Shown in pieces: positions 35,343 through 43,185 of a stretch of DNA of 64,000 nucleotides. Location of the stretch: assembly GCF_019218295.1 (NCBI RefSeq), contig NZ_JAHUZF010000006.1, positions 1,488,001 through 1,552,000 of the forward strand, given 5' to 3'. Every line of letters starts with the position of its first letter. The first letter of the stretch is position 1. Source of the DNA: Maritimibacter sp. DP1N21-5 (GTDB lineage Bacteria > Pseudomonadota > Alphaproteobacteria > Rhodobacterales > Rhodobacteraceae). The notes under the pieces are model-generated. The model did not search any database. It had not been told where the DNA came from and saw only the letters and a list, made by a program, of their open reading frames with translations. The position numbers and the translations under genes are program-made.

Positions 35343-35361
35343 AAATGGTGCCCCCACACGG
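35343..35361. repeat. attR: 19-bp repeat at the tRNA-Thr 3' end
   Basis: The intact copy of the core repeat; 16 of its bases belong to the tRNA gene (35346 onward). Inside the element the tRNA trailer reads, on the minus strand, CCATTTTTTTGG, a T run supplied by the element that can act as a transcription stop. Confidence 0.9.
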
Positions 35362-35421
35362 ACTCGAACCGCGGACCCACTGATTACAAATCAGTTGCTC
35401 TACCAGCTGAGCTATAGGGGC
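35346..35421 (-). tRNA. tRNA-Thr(TGT), encoded CCA
   Basis: On the minus strand the 76-nt gene folds as a normal tRNA: acceptor GCCCCTA/TGGGGGC (one G-U), D arm TAGCTCAGCTGGTAGAGCA, anticodon arm ACTGA-TTTGTAA-TCAGT with anticodon TGT (threonine, ACA/ACG), T arm GCGGTTCGAGTCCGT, and an encoded CCA. The element is inserted at its 3' end and restores the sequence. Confidence 0.97.
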
Positions 35422-35632
35422 ACTGACGCGCGATTTAGCGGCTCGTCGCCGCACGTTCAAGCATTTGTCGCAGAAAGTGGACGGGAAAGCGGAACCATCC
35501 GTGCACCAGACGGTTACGTCTAACGGTTTACAACATCGGACCCCTATGGTCTTTTCACGACATAACAAGGTGAAAATGTCGCTTTCAGCAGATCGACATC
35601 AAGACCAGAACCCAATGCACAGGGAGAAAATC

Positions 35633-36643
35633 ATGACAAACAGGATACTTGGCGCCGTCGCGGCGCTCGGGTTCTCCGCGACACTTGCGACTGGCGCTTG
35701 GGCGCAGGAATGCGGCGACGTCTCGATCGCCGAGATGGACTGGGCCTCGGCCGAGCTCATGGCCAATGTCGACGCGATCATCCTCGAAGAAGGCTACGGC
35801 TGTGACGTTTCGCTCATTCCGGGCGCCACGCAGACCACCTTCGCCTCGATGTCGGAGAAGGCAGAACCGGACGTGGCACCGGAGCTCTGGATCAACGCGG
35901 TGCGTGACCTGCTGAACGTCGCCAAGGACGAAGGCTCGCTCGTCGCCCTCAACGAAGGTCCGATCACGGGTCTCGGAGAAGGCTGGTGGGTGACCCCCGC
36001 GTTCGCCGCCGAACACCCGGAACTCGACACGGTCGAGAAGCTCCTCGAACACCCCGAACTCTTCCCCTACCAGGAAGACGAAAGCAAAGGCGCCTTCGTC
36101 GGCTGTCCGGCTGGCTGGGGGTGCCAACTGGTGAACGCAAACCTCTTCCGCGCCTTCGACATGGAGGAAAAGGGCTGGGTCCTCGTCGATCCGGGCTCGG
36201 CCGCAGGGCTGGACGGCTCCATGGCGAAAGCCGCCGACCGGGGCGAGCCCTGGTTCGGTTACTATTGGTCGCCCACCTCGATGATCGGGAAATACGACAT
36301 GGTCATGCTGCCGTTCGAGGCCGAATTCGCGGGCCGCGAGAACTGGGACGGCTGCATCGCGCTCGCCGAACAGGACTGCATGGACCCGCAGCCCACCGCC
36401 TGGACCGTGTCCGAGGTCGAGACCGTGGTGACGGATGACTTCATGGAAAAGGGTGGCGTCGCGGCCGATTACTTCAAGGCGCGCGTGTTCCCCGGTGACG
36501 TGATGAACCAGATGCTCGTCTTCATGAACGAAAATCAGGCCACCGGCGAAGATGCCGCTTTCGAGTTCCTCGTGTCGCACGAAGATGTCTGGACCCAGTG
36601 GGTGTCGGACGACGTCGCGCAGAAGGTCAAGGACGCGCTTTGA
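35633..36643 (+). CDS. proX: Betaine/proline-type ABC transporter substrate-binding protein
   Basis: A 336-residue OpuAC-family binding protein. A signal peptide ends at GAWA before QECGD. The mature protein carries the aromatic residues that usually line a quaternary-amine pocket (EGWWVTPAF, WFGYYWSPTS, DMDW-like EMDWASAE). It captures compounds such as glycine betaine, proline betaine, choline or DMSP in the periplasm; which one is not decided by sequence. The ATG follows AGGGAGAAAATC. A terminator-like stem separates it from the permease gene. Confidence 0.85.
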   Translation: MTNRILGAVAALGFSATLATGAWAQECGDVSIAEMDWASAELMANVDAIILEEGYGCDVSLIPGATQTTFASMSEKAEPDVAPELWINAVRDLLNVAKDEGSLVALNEGPITGLGEGWWVTPAFAAEHPELDTVEKLLEHPELFPYQEDESKGAFVGCPAGWGCQLVNANLFRAFDMEEKGWVLVDPGSAAGLDGSMAKAADRGEPWFGYYWSPTSMIGKYDMVMLPFEAEFAGRENWDGCIALAEQDCMDPQPTAWTVSEVETVVTDDFMEKGGVAADYFKARVFPGDVMNQMLVFMNENQATGEDAAFEFLVSHEDVWTQWVSDDVAQKVKDAL

Positions 36644-36663
36644 TCGCGCCTCAACCAGACTGG

Positions 36664-36692
36664 AAAGGCCCGCGCAACGCCGCGGGCCTTTT
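36664..36692 (+). terminator. Stem-loop between binding protein and permease genes
   Basis: An 11-bp stem AAAGGCCCGCG / CGCGGGCCTTT with loop CAACGC, followed by a T, sits 20 bp after the binding-protein stop. Such hairpins let the binding-protein mRNA be made in excess over the membrane components. Confidence 0.7.
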
Positions 36693-36728
36693 CGCGCTGA
36701 GCAGCATCTATCCATAAGGGGATCAGGG

Positions 36729-37613
36729 ATGTCCTTCTTCACCGAATTTCCATCACTCGGCCGCGCGGACCTCTCCGCGATGCGGCGTTGGATCGACGGC
36801 AACTTCCGCGAGTTCACCCGGGCCACGGGGGAAGCGCTCGAGGCCTTCTTCAACCCGCTTCTTATGTTCCTCGTCTGGTTCGAGGACGTGCTTCTGGCAA
36901 CGCCCTGGCCGATCATCCTTCTGATTGTCGGGGGCCTCGCCTACCTCGGGTCGCGGTCGTGGAAGATCACCCTTGGTTCGGTCGCGGCTTTCGTCGCCAT
37001 CGGCTTTTTCGGCATGTGGGAGGACACGATGTCCACCCTCGCGATCATCTCGGTCGCGACGATCCTCTGCATCGCCATCGGCATCCCCATCGGCATCCTC
37101 ATGTCGCGCTCGGACCGGATGCAGGCGGTCATCACCCCGATCCTCGACGTGATGCAGACGATCCCCTCCTTCGTCTACCTCATCCCCGTCGTCATGCTTC
37201 TGGGCATCGGCAAGGTCCCCGGGCTTATCGCCGTCTGCATCTATGCCATCCCGCCCATCGTGCGCCTGACGAACCTCGGCATAAGGCTCGTTGACGCCGA
37301 CGTCCTCGAAGCCGCCGACGCCTTCGGCGCCTCGCCGCGCCAGAAGCTCTTCGGCGTGCAGGTGCCGCTCGCGCTGCCCAACATCTTTGCCGGCGTGAAC
37401 CAGACCATCATGATGGCGCTCTCCATGGTCGTCATCGCCTCGATGATCGGTGTGCAGGGCCTTGGCGTCCCCGTGCTGCGCGCGATTTCGAACCAATACC
37501 TCGCGCTTGGCCTGATGAACGGCCTCGCCATCGTGGCGCTCGCGATCATCTTTGACCGCGTGTCACAGACCTATGGCAAACGGCTGCAGGCCTACCGGGG
37601 GAACTCGAAATGA
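36729..37613 (+). CDS. proW: Betaine/proline-type ABC transporter permease
   Basis: A 294-residue inner-membrane permease with about 7 helices. The BPD_transp_1 fold is shown by TLAIISVATILCIAIGIPIGILMSR and the coupling-helix EAA loop ADVLEAADAFGASPRQKLFGVQVPLALPNI. An N-terminal 30-residue tail and an extra helix pair fit the ProW/OpuAB group. It overlaps the ATPase gene by 4 bp (ATGA), so they are translationally coupled. Confidence 0.88.
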   Translation: MSFFTEFPSLGRADLSAMRRWIDGNFREFTRATGEALEAFFNPLLMFLVWFEDVLLATPWPIILLIVGGLAYLGSRSWKITLGSVAAFVAIGFFGMWEDTMSTLAIISVATILCIAIGIPIGILMSRSDRMQAVITPILDVMQTIPSFVYLIPVVMLLGIGKVPGLIAVCIYAIPPIVRLTNLGIRLVDADVLEAADAFGASPRQKLFGVQVPLALPNIFAGVNQTIMMALSMVVIASMIGVQGLGVPVLRAISNQYLALGLMNGLAIVALAIIFDRVSQTYGKRLQAYRGNSK

Positions 37614-38629
37614 CCGAGACCACGAAAGTCCAGATCAGGAACCTCTACAAGATCTTCGGCAAGCGCCCGCAAGAGGTCCTGCCGCTGGTAAAAAAGGGCA
37701 TGGGCAAGCCGGAGCTTCTCGACAAGCACAACCACGTGCTTGGGATTCAGGACGTCTCGCTCGACATCCCCGAAAAGCGCATCCAGGTCATCATGGGCCT
37801 GTCGGGGTCGGGCAAGTCCACCCTCATCCGCCACATCAACCGGCTGATCGAGCCCACCGCCGGAGAAATCCTCGTCGACGGTGAGGACGTGATGAAAATG
37901 TCGGAAGAACGGTTGCGCGACCTCCGGCGCTTCAAGATGTCGATGGTGTTTCAGAAGTTCGGCCTCCTTCCGCACCGCAAGATCGGCGAGAACGTCATGT
38001 ATGGCCTCCAGATCCAGGGCGTGGACGAGGCCGAGGCGAAATCCCGCGCGGGAACATGGATCGAGCGCGTGGGTCTTTCGGGCTACGAAGAGCATTATCC
38101 CGGCCAGCTCTCCGGCGGGATGCAGCAGCGCGTGGGCCTCGCCCGTGCGCTCGCTACCGACGCCGATATCCTCCTCATGGACGAGGCCTTTTCGGCCCTC
38201 GATCCGCTCATCCGCTACGACATGCAGTCGATCCTGCTTGACCTGCAGGAGGAACTGCACAAGACGATCATCTTCATCACCCACGATCTGGACGAGGCGC
38301 TGCGCCTTGGCGAAAACATCGCCATCCTGCGCGACGGCGCGCTCATTCAGGAGGGCGACGCACAGGAGATCGTGCTCAAGCCCGCCGACGACTACATCCG
38401 CGACTTCACCAAGGACATCAACCGCGCCAAGGTGATCCGGCTTTACGGTCTGGCCGACCCGATAGCGCCCGGTTTCGCGGGCCCCACGCTCGACGGCGAA
38501 ACGGTGCTGGCCGATGCGCTTCCCACGATGAACGAAGCGCCGAACGGGACCGTGGGCGTCACCGATCAGACGGGCAAGATCACCGGAACGGTCAGCCTGA
38601 CCACGGCGATCCGGGCACTGCACGCGTGA
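37610..38629 (+). CDS. proV: Betaine/proline-type ABC transporter ATPase
   Basis: A 339-residue ATPase. Walker A is GLSGSGKST, the signature is LSGGMQQR, Walker B is ILLMDEAFSALD and the switch His is FITHDLDEA. After residue about 270 there is an extra C-terminal part (INRAKVIRLYGLADPIAPGFAGPTLDG) where ProV/OpuAA normally carry CBS domains, but no clear CBS pair is visible, so osmotic gating through CBS domains is doubtful. It completes a binding protein-permease-ATPase operon. Confidence 0.9.
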   Translation: MTETTKVQIRNLYKIFGKRPQEVLPLVKKGMGKPELLDKHNHVLGIQDVSLDIPEKRIQVIMGLSGSGKSTLIRHINRLIEPTAGEILVDGEDVMKMSEERLRDLRRFKMSMVFQKFGLLPHRKIGENVMYGLQIQGVDEAEAKSRAGTWIERVGLSGYEEHYPGQLSGGMQQRVGLARALATDADILLMDEAFSALDPLIRYDMQSILLDLQEELHKTIIFITHDLDEALRLGENIAILRDGALIQEGDAQEIVLKPADDYIRDFTKDINRAKVIRLYGLADPIAPGFAGPTLDGETVLADALPTMNEAPNGTVGVTDQTGKITGTVSLTTAIRALHA

Positions 38630-38661
38630 TCTTCACTGCTTCATAAATACTTTGGGGGGAT

Positions 38662-38702
38662 CGAAACGGCGCAGCCGTTTCGTATGGGGGGCAACGCCCC
38701 CC
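38662..38702. terminator. Two adjoining hairpins after the ABC operon
   Basis: CGAAACGGC-GCA-GCCGTTTCG (38662-38682), then GGGGGGC-AAC-GCCCCCC (38686-38702). They lie between the ATPase gene and the convergent methyltransferase gene and probably end transcription from one or both sides. No T run follows either. Confidence 0.5.
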
Positions 38703-38781
38703 CCCCGCCTTGGCCGGGACAACGTCCCGGACGAGGCTCACACAGCATGGGCGGCGCAGGCCGCCCATTCCGCCAAGAAGC

Positions 38782-39723
38782 TCAGGCAAAAGCCTCCGCT
38801 TCGCCCTCGCCTTCACGCCGCCCCACGCCAAGCCCCGAGGCCATGACCACCAGCGATTGGATCGGTTGTCCCCGGTCCATGCGAAGCACGATCTGGCGCA
38901 GGGCCACCTCGACGAAACCAGCCTCGGCGAGCAGCCCCGCGACATAAGCGCGGGAATGGGCGAAGCGGCGGCTTTCGCGCAGCACCACCGGCTCGGCCTC
39001 GCTCAACTCGACCGAGAACACCAACCGTCCGCCGGGCGCGAGGGAGCCCGCGCACCAACCCACCACCCGCTCGAGCGCGCCCACATAGGCAAAGACGTCC
39101 GCCGCGACGATCACGTCCCAGCGCGTTCCGCCCAGATCGAGCGCCGCAATGTCGCGCTTGTCGAGCGCGTCGTAGATCCCCTTGCCTTCGGCCTCGGCCA
39201 GCATCCGCGCCGACAGATCCCAGCCTTCGAGCCAATCCGCCTGCCCACGCAGTTCTGCCCCCATGAGCCCCGTGCCACAGCCCAGATCGAGCACCCGGCC
39301 CATCCGGCCCGTGCCAAGCTCCGCCATGATCTCCTGCGGCCCGCGGTAGGACAGGCCCTCGACGAGCGAGGCATCGAAGCGCGGCGCATATTGGTCAAAA
39401 AGCGTCTCGACAAAGGCAGCGGGCATCTGTTCGACAACCGATCCCTGCCCCGCCAGATCGCATTTGAGCGATGCGCCGAAGGGATCGGCGGGGTCCGCCG
39501 CCAGCGCCTTCTTCCAGCACGCCACCGCCCCGGTCATGTCACCCGCGCGCTCGAAATACTCGCCCAGCCGGAACCAGCCCGCAGCCCAGCCCGGCGCCTG
39601 CCCCATGGCCTCGCCCAGCACCTCGATCGCCGCGTCCAGATCGCCCAGATAGGCCATGGACTCCGCAAAGCCCGCGCGGCGATCCACGTTCAGATCGCCG
39701 GAAGGGAATATCATCCCCGTCAT
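38782..39723 (-). CDS. TPR-containing class I SAM-dependent methyltransferase
   Basis: A 313-residue protein. The N-terminal 80 residues hold two to three tetratricopeptide repeats (DLDAAIEVLGEAMGQAPGWAAGWFRLGEYFERAGDMTGAVACWKKALAADP). Then come YAPRFDASLVEGLSYRGP and motif I VLDLGCGTGLMGAELR, with the acidic LEGWDLS after it. The C-terminal part has LAPGGRLVFSVEL. Such proteins are widespread in alphaproteobacteria; the substrate is unknown. The ATG at 39723 follows GTATGGCGG. An upstream GTG would add 22 unconvincing residues. Confidence 0.8.
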   Translation of the reverse strand: MTGMIFPSGDLNVDRRAGFAESMAYLGDLDAAIEVLGEAMGQAPGWAAGWFRLGEYFERAGDMTGAVACWKKALAADPADPFGASLKCDLAGQGSVVEQMPAAFVETLFDQYAPRFDASLVEGLSYRGPQEIMAELGTGRMGRVLDLGCGTGLMGAELRGQADWLEGWDLSARMLAEAEGKGIYDALDKRDIAALDLGGTRWDVIVAADVFAYVGALERVVGWCAGSLAPGGRLVFSVELSEAEPVVLRESRRFAHSRAYVAGLLAEAGFVEVALRQIVLRMDRGQPIQSLVVMASGLGVGRREGEGEAEAFA

Positions 39724-39851
39724 CCGCCATACTTTCTCAGGGACCCGCTCGATGGCCTTGGAGCCTCGCGACGGGTGACACGCGGGCACTAGAAAAGCCG
39801 TGCCGCGACCGCCCGATACGCCCGGTCCGCGCGCCTGTCAATCTGGCAAGA

Positions 39852-41525
39852 TCAGCGGTTCGCGCGGGCCAGGAAACCGACCGCGACGAGCCCCACGAGA
39901 ATGACGAGAATGGCGGCGGGCGCAGCCTGTCCGATCTGCTCGAGTGAGGCCTTTTCATAGACACGCGTCGATAGCGTGTTGTAGTTAAAGGGGCGCAAGA
40001 GGAGCGTCGCCGGAAGCTCCTTCACGCAGTCCACGAAGACGAGAAGCAGCGCGGTCCCGACGGAGCCACGGATGAGCGGCACATAGATCTCGCGCAGCGC
40101 ACCTCCGGCGGTCCGCCCCAAAGACCGCGCCGCCATGGGCAGCGAGGGAGACACGCGCCCCATCGCCGCATCTGCCGCGTTCTGTGCGATGGCGAAGAAC
40201 CGCACGAAATAGGCATAGACGACGGCGACGGCCGTCCCGGTCATGATCAACCCCGGGTCCCAGCCGGTCAGCGCGAGGACACCATCGGCAATCCAGTTGT
40301 CGAGAGTGGCGAGCGGGATCAGGATACCGACCGCCAGCACCGCCCCCGGTGCCGCATAGCCGATGGTGGAAACGGGCAGCACGTGGCGCGGCACACGCGA
40401 CGCGGTCAGCCTTACGCCGTAGACGAGCACGAGGGCGAAGAAGACGGTGAGGATCGCAGCACTCCCCCCCACGGCCACGGTATGCCAGAGCGCCTCGAGA
40501 AGACCGGGCGCGAGCCATTCCTCCGCATTGGACAACGCGTGCCAGAGGATCACGCTCGTCGGCAGGATGAACCCGAGTGCGAAGGGAACGGTGCAGAAGA
40601 AGGTGGCGAGCCAGCCCTGCCAGCCCCCGAGGCGAATATGCGTCACCGGGCGCTGCTGGCGTTCGAGCTTGTAGAAACGGCTCTTCGAGCGGCTCACTTT
40701 CTCCAGTGCGACGAGCGCGAGCACCAGCCCGAGGATAACGAGCGCGATCTGCGCTGCGCCCCCGGCATTGCCCATCTCGAGCCAGGTGGTGAAAATCCCC
40801 GTGGTCAGCGTCTGCACGGCAAAGAAATCGACGGCGCCGAAATCCGACACGGTCTCCATCATCACGATGGCGCTGCCCGCCGCGACGGCGGGACGCACCA
40901 GCGGCAGGCCGACCCGCCAGAAGCGCCCGAAGGGTCCAGCCCCCAATGCGCGCGCGACCTCGTAGACGCCGCCGGATTGCTCGCGAAACGCAGCCCGTGC
41001 CAGCAGATAGACATAAGGCGACAGCGCAGCGGTCAGGACCATGACGGCGGCCCAGCGCGACCGGATGTCCGGGAACCAGTAGTCCCGCGCACTTTGCCAG
41101 CCCATCAGACCCCGCAGCCCGGTCTGCAAGGGCCCCGAATACTCGAGAAAATCAACGAGCGCATAGGCGCCGACATAGGCCGGGATGGCGAGGGGAAAAA
41201 GCAGCAGCCATTCGAGCCAGCGCGAGCCCGGGAACCGATACATCACGATGAGCCAGGCCGCCCCGGTGCCCACAGCCGCCGACAGAAGCGCCACCGACAA
41301 CGCGAGGATCGCCGTGTTCATCAGGTAGCGCGGCAGCACCGTGGACATGAGATGCGGCCAGACGTTTTCGACCGGGTTGAACGCAAGCCAGACGATGGCG
41401 AGGATCGGACCCACGACCGCGACGCCGACGACCAGCGCACCAAGGGTCCATCCCCCGGGCCACGCCCGAAGGCGGCCGGACAGGTGTGCGCGCCGCGCTG
41501 GAACCTGAGTGTTTCCCTCAACCAT
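39852..41525 (-). CDS. Fe(III)-type ABC transporter permease (FbpB/FutB-like), double-length
   Basis: A 557-residue inner-membrane protein made of two BPD_transp_1 halves (about six helices each), the FbpB/SfuB layout. The first EAA-like loop is VYEVARALGAGPFGRFWRVGLPLVRPAV, the second SLPMAARSLGRTAGGALREIYVPLIRGSV. It would pass ferric iron or a similar substrate through the membrane. No binding protein or ATPase gene is adjacent, so partners must be elsewhere. Start ATG at 41525; divergent from the 41612 gene across 86 bp. Confidence 0.85.
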   Translation of the reverse strand: MVEGNTQVPARRAHLSGRLRAWPGGWTLGALVVGVAVVGPILAIVWLAFNPVENVWPHLMSTVLPRYLMNTAILALSVALLSAAVGTGAAWLIVMYRFPGSRWLEWLLLFPLAIPAYVGAYALVDFLEYSGPLQTGLRGLMGWQSARDYWFPDIRSRWAAVMVLTAALSPYVYLLARAAFREQSGGVYEVARALGAGPFGRFWRVGLPLVRPAVAAGSAIVMMETVSDFGAVDFFAVQTLTTGIFTTWLEMGNAGGAAQIALVILGLVLALVALEKVSRSKSRFYKLERQQRPVTHIRLGGWQGWLATFFCTVPFALGFILPTSVILWHALSNAEEWLAPGLLEALWHTVAVGGSAAILTVFFALVLVYGVRLTASRVPRHVLPVSTIGYAAPGAVLAVGILIPLATLDNWIADGVLALTGWDPGLIMTGTAVAVVYAYFVRFFAIAQNAADAAMGRVSPSLPMAARSLGRTAGGALREIYVPLIRGSVGTALLLVFVDCVKELPATLLLRPFNYNTLSTRVYEKASLEQIGQAAPAAILVILVGLVAVGFLARANR

Positions 41526-41611
41526 GACGCCGCACTTATCCCGAAAGCGGTTTAACTGTCCAGAAATCCCGTTATATTGCGACCGGTTGATCAGAGGATA
41601 ATTCGAGTACC

Positions 41612-42487
41612 ATGCAGATTGCCTTCCATGTCGGCGCCCATTGCACGGACGAAGATCAGCTCCTGAAATCGCTTCTGAAGAACCCGAAGATCCTGCAGGA
41701 CCACGGCGTCGCGGTGCCGGGCCCGTCGAAGTATCGCAAGCTTCTCACCGACGTTTTCGCCAAGCTCGACGGCGGCCGCGCGACGGAAGAAACGCAGGAC
41801 GTGGTCCTCGAAGCGATGCTCGACGGTGACGACCCCGACCGGCTGGTGCTGTCGTTCGAGAATTTCATCTGTGGCTGGCGGCGGATCATCGAGGACGGGA
41901 TGCTCTATCCCCTCGCCGGGGAGCGCACGAAGCGCCTTCGGGACGCCTTCCCCGATCACCAGGTCGAGTTCTTCATGGCGGTGCGGGACCCGGCGACCTT
42001 CATCCCTGCCATCGTCGCGAAGTTTCCGGAAATTGACGCGGAACAGCTCGTGAGCGAGCTGCGTCTCGAGGGGCTGATCTGGTCCGACGTGATCCGCGAC
42101 ATCCGCGAGGCGAACCCGGACTGTCCGGTCACGGTCTGGTGCAACGAGGACACGCCGCTCATCTGGCCCGAGGTGATGCATGACGTCACCGGGATCGACA
42201 TGCGCATCCAGTTCAAGGGTGGACTCGACATCCTCGCGCAGATCATGGAGCGCGAAGGGGTGAAACGGCTTCGCGCCTATATGGCCGAACACCAGCCAGT
42301 GAGCGAGATTCAGCGGCGCCGGGTGCTGGCGGCCTTTCTCGACAAATACGCGATCGACGAGGCACTGGAAGAAGAGATCGCCCTGCCCGGCTGGACCGAG
42401 GACATCATGGCGCGGCTGAGCCGGTCCTACGAGGACGACATGCTTGAGCTCGGCCATATTCCGGGCGTCAACTTCATCACCGCCTGA
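41612..42487 (+). CDS. Hypothetical protein, 291 aa, sulfotransferase-like opening
   Basis: Not assigned to a named family. The first 15 residues (QIAFHVGAHCTDEDQLLKSL) recall the strand-loop-helix start of P-loop sulfotransferases, but the phosphosulfate-binding K/R-x-G-T/S-T is not there. The central VEFFMAVRDPATFIPAIVAKF resembles the R-x-P segment that follows. It may be a diverged relative without PAPS binding. Soluble, acidic, single gene, with a weak ribosome site. Confidence 0.55.
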   Translation: MQIAFHVGAHCTDEDQLLKSLLKNPKILQDHGVAVPGPSKYRKLLTDVFAKLDGGRATEETQDVVLEAMLDGDDPDRLVLSFENFICGWRRIIEDGMLYPLAGERTKRLRDAFPDHQVEFFMAVRDPATFIPAIVAKFPEIDAEQLVSELRLEGLIWSDVIRDIREANPDCPVTVWCNEDTPLIWPEVMHDVTGIDMRIQFKGGLDILAQIMEREGVKRLRAYMAEHQPVSEIQRRRVLAAFLDKYAIDEALEEEIALPGWTEDIMARLSRSYEDDMLELGHIPGVNFITA

Positions 42488-42550
42488 GACACTGATTGCA
42501 CGGCCCGCCAAGGCAGGACGCGCAGGCCCCGCCCGTGACAGGCACCCGGA

Positions 42551-42859
42551 TCACATTCCGAGTGCTTCCTTGTACATTTCGAGGATCGCCTCTTCTTCGG
42601 CGATGTCGTCGCTGTCGCGCTTGCGCAGCGCGATGACCTTGCGCATGACCTTGGTGTCGTAACCACGCGCCTTGGCTTCGGCCATGACCTCTTTCTGCTG
42701 GTCGGCGAGGTCCTTTTTCTCCATTTCGAGCCGCTCGAAGCGTTCGATGAACTGGCGCAGCTCGTCCGCCGTGACGCGGTAGCTCGTCGGTTTGTGGTCT
42801 TCCATGTCCATCGCGTCGTCCATCACGTCCTCGTCCGAAACTGCCTTGGGTCCCTTCAC
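42551..42859 (-). CDS. gapR: GapR/DUF2312 nucleoid-associated protein
   Basis: A 102-residue basic/acidic helical protein of the DUF2312 family. YRVTADELRQFIERFERLEMEKKDLADQQKEVMAEAKARGYDTKVMRKVIALRKR is the conserved DNA-clamping coiled coil of GapR, which binds overtwisted AT-rich DNA ahead of replication and transcription forks in alphaproteobacteria. The start is GTG at 42859; an ATG at 42823 (with GAGGACGTG before it) is equally plausible and would omit the acidic leader. Confidence 0.9.
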   Translation of the reverse strand: MKGPKAVSDEDVMDDAMDMEDHKPTSYRVTADELRQFIERFERLEMEKKDLADQQKEVMAEAKARGYDTKVMRKVIALRKRDSDDIAEEEAILEMYKEALGM

Positions 42860-42945
42860 CTAGCCGCCGCGCCCGCGCCGTTCAAGACCGATTTCCCCGC
42901 CAAATCCGCTTGCGGCAGCCCGCCGCGCAGGCTAGGCAGCGGCGC

Positions 42946-43161
42946 ATGGATTGGATGATTTGGATCGGTGCGGCCATCTCGGTCGTTGGGCTTCTTGGCC
43001 TCGTCACCTCGGCGATGCGCGTCGTGCGTGCAAAGCGCGAGGGGCTGGACGACGACGCCCTGCGTACGGCCGTGAAATCCGCGATGGTCCTGAATTTCGG
43101 CGCACTGATGCTGTCGGCCTTCGGGCTGATCCTCGTGGTCGTGGGCGTGATCCTCGCCTGA
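42946..43161 (+). CDS. Small two-helix membrane protein, 71 aa
   Basis: Two hydrophobic helices (WMIWIGAAISVVGLLGLVTSAM and AMVLNFGALMLSAFGLILVVVGVILA) joined by a charged loop (RVVRAKREGLDDDALRTAVKS). No named family. The start ATG has no strong ribosome site. It lies between gapR and the fatty-acid oxidation gene, convergent with the latter. Confidence 0.6.
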   Translation: MDWMIWIGAAISVVGLLGLVTSAMRVVRAKREGLDDDALRTAVKSAMVLNFGALMLSAFGLILVVVGVILA

Positions 43162-43185
43162 CTTCTCGCAAGACTTGGCGACAAC

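Larger units (their letters stand above)
29670..35361. mobile_element. Integrated element in tRNA-Thr, satellite-like, about 5.7 kb
   Basis: Bounded by 19-bp direct repeats and adjoining a tRNA gene, with a tyrosine integrase at one end. Contents in order: integrase, an unrecognised gene, AlpA-like regulator, winged-helix protein, two tiny genes, a helix-turn-helix protein, a two-gene cargo and a gene-free repeat-rich segment. There are no capsid, terminase, tail, conjugation or partition genes. The cargo genes have visibly lower GC than the host. It is most like a minimal integrative element or phage satellite; which one cannot be settled from sequence alone. Confidence 0.85.
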
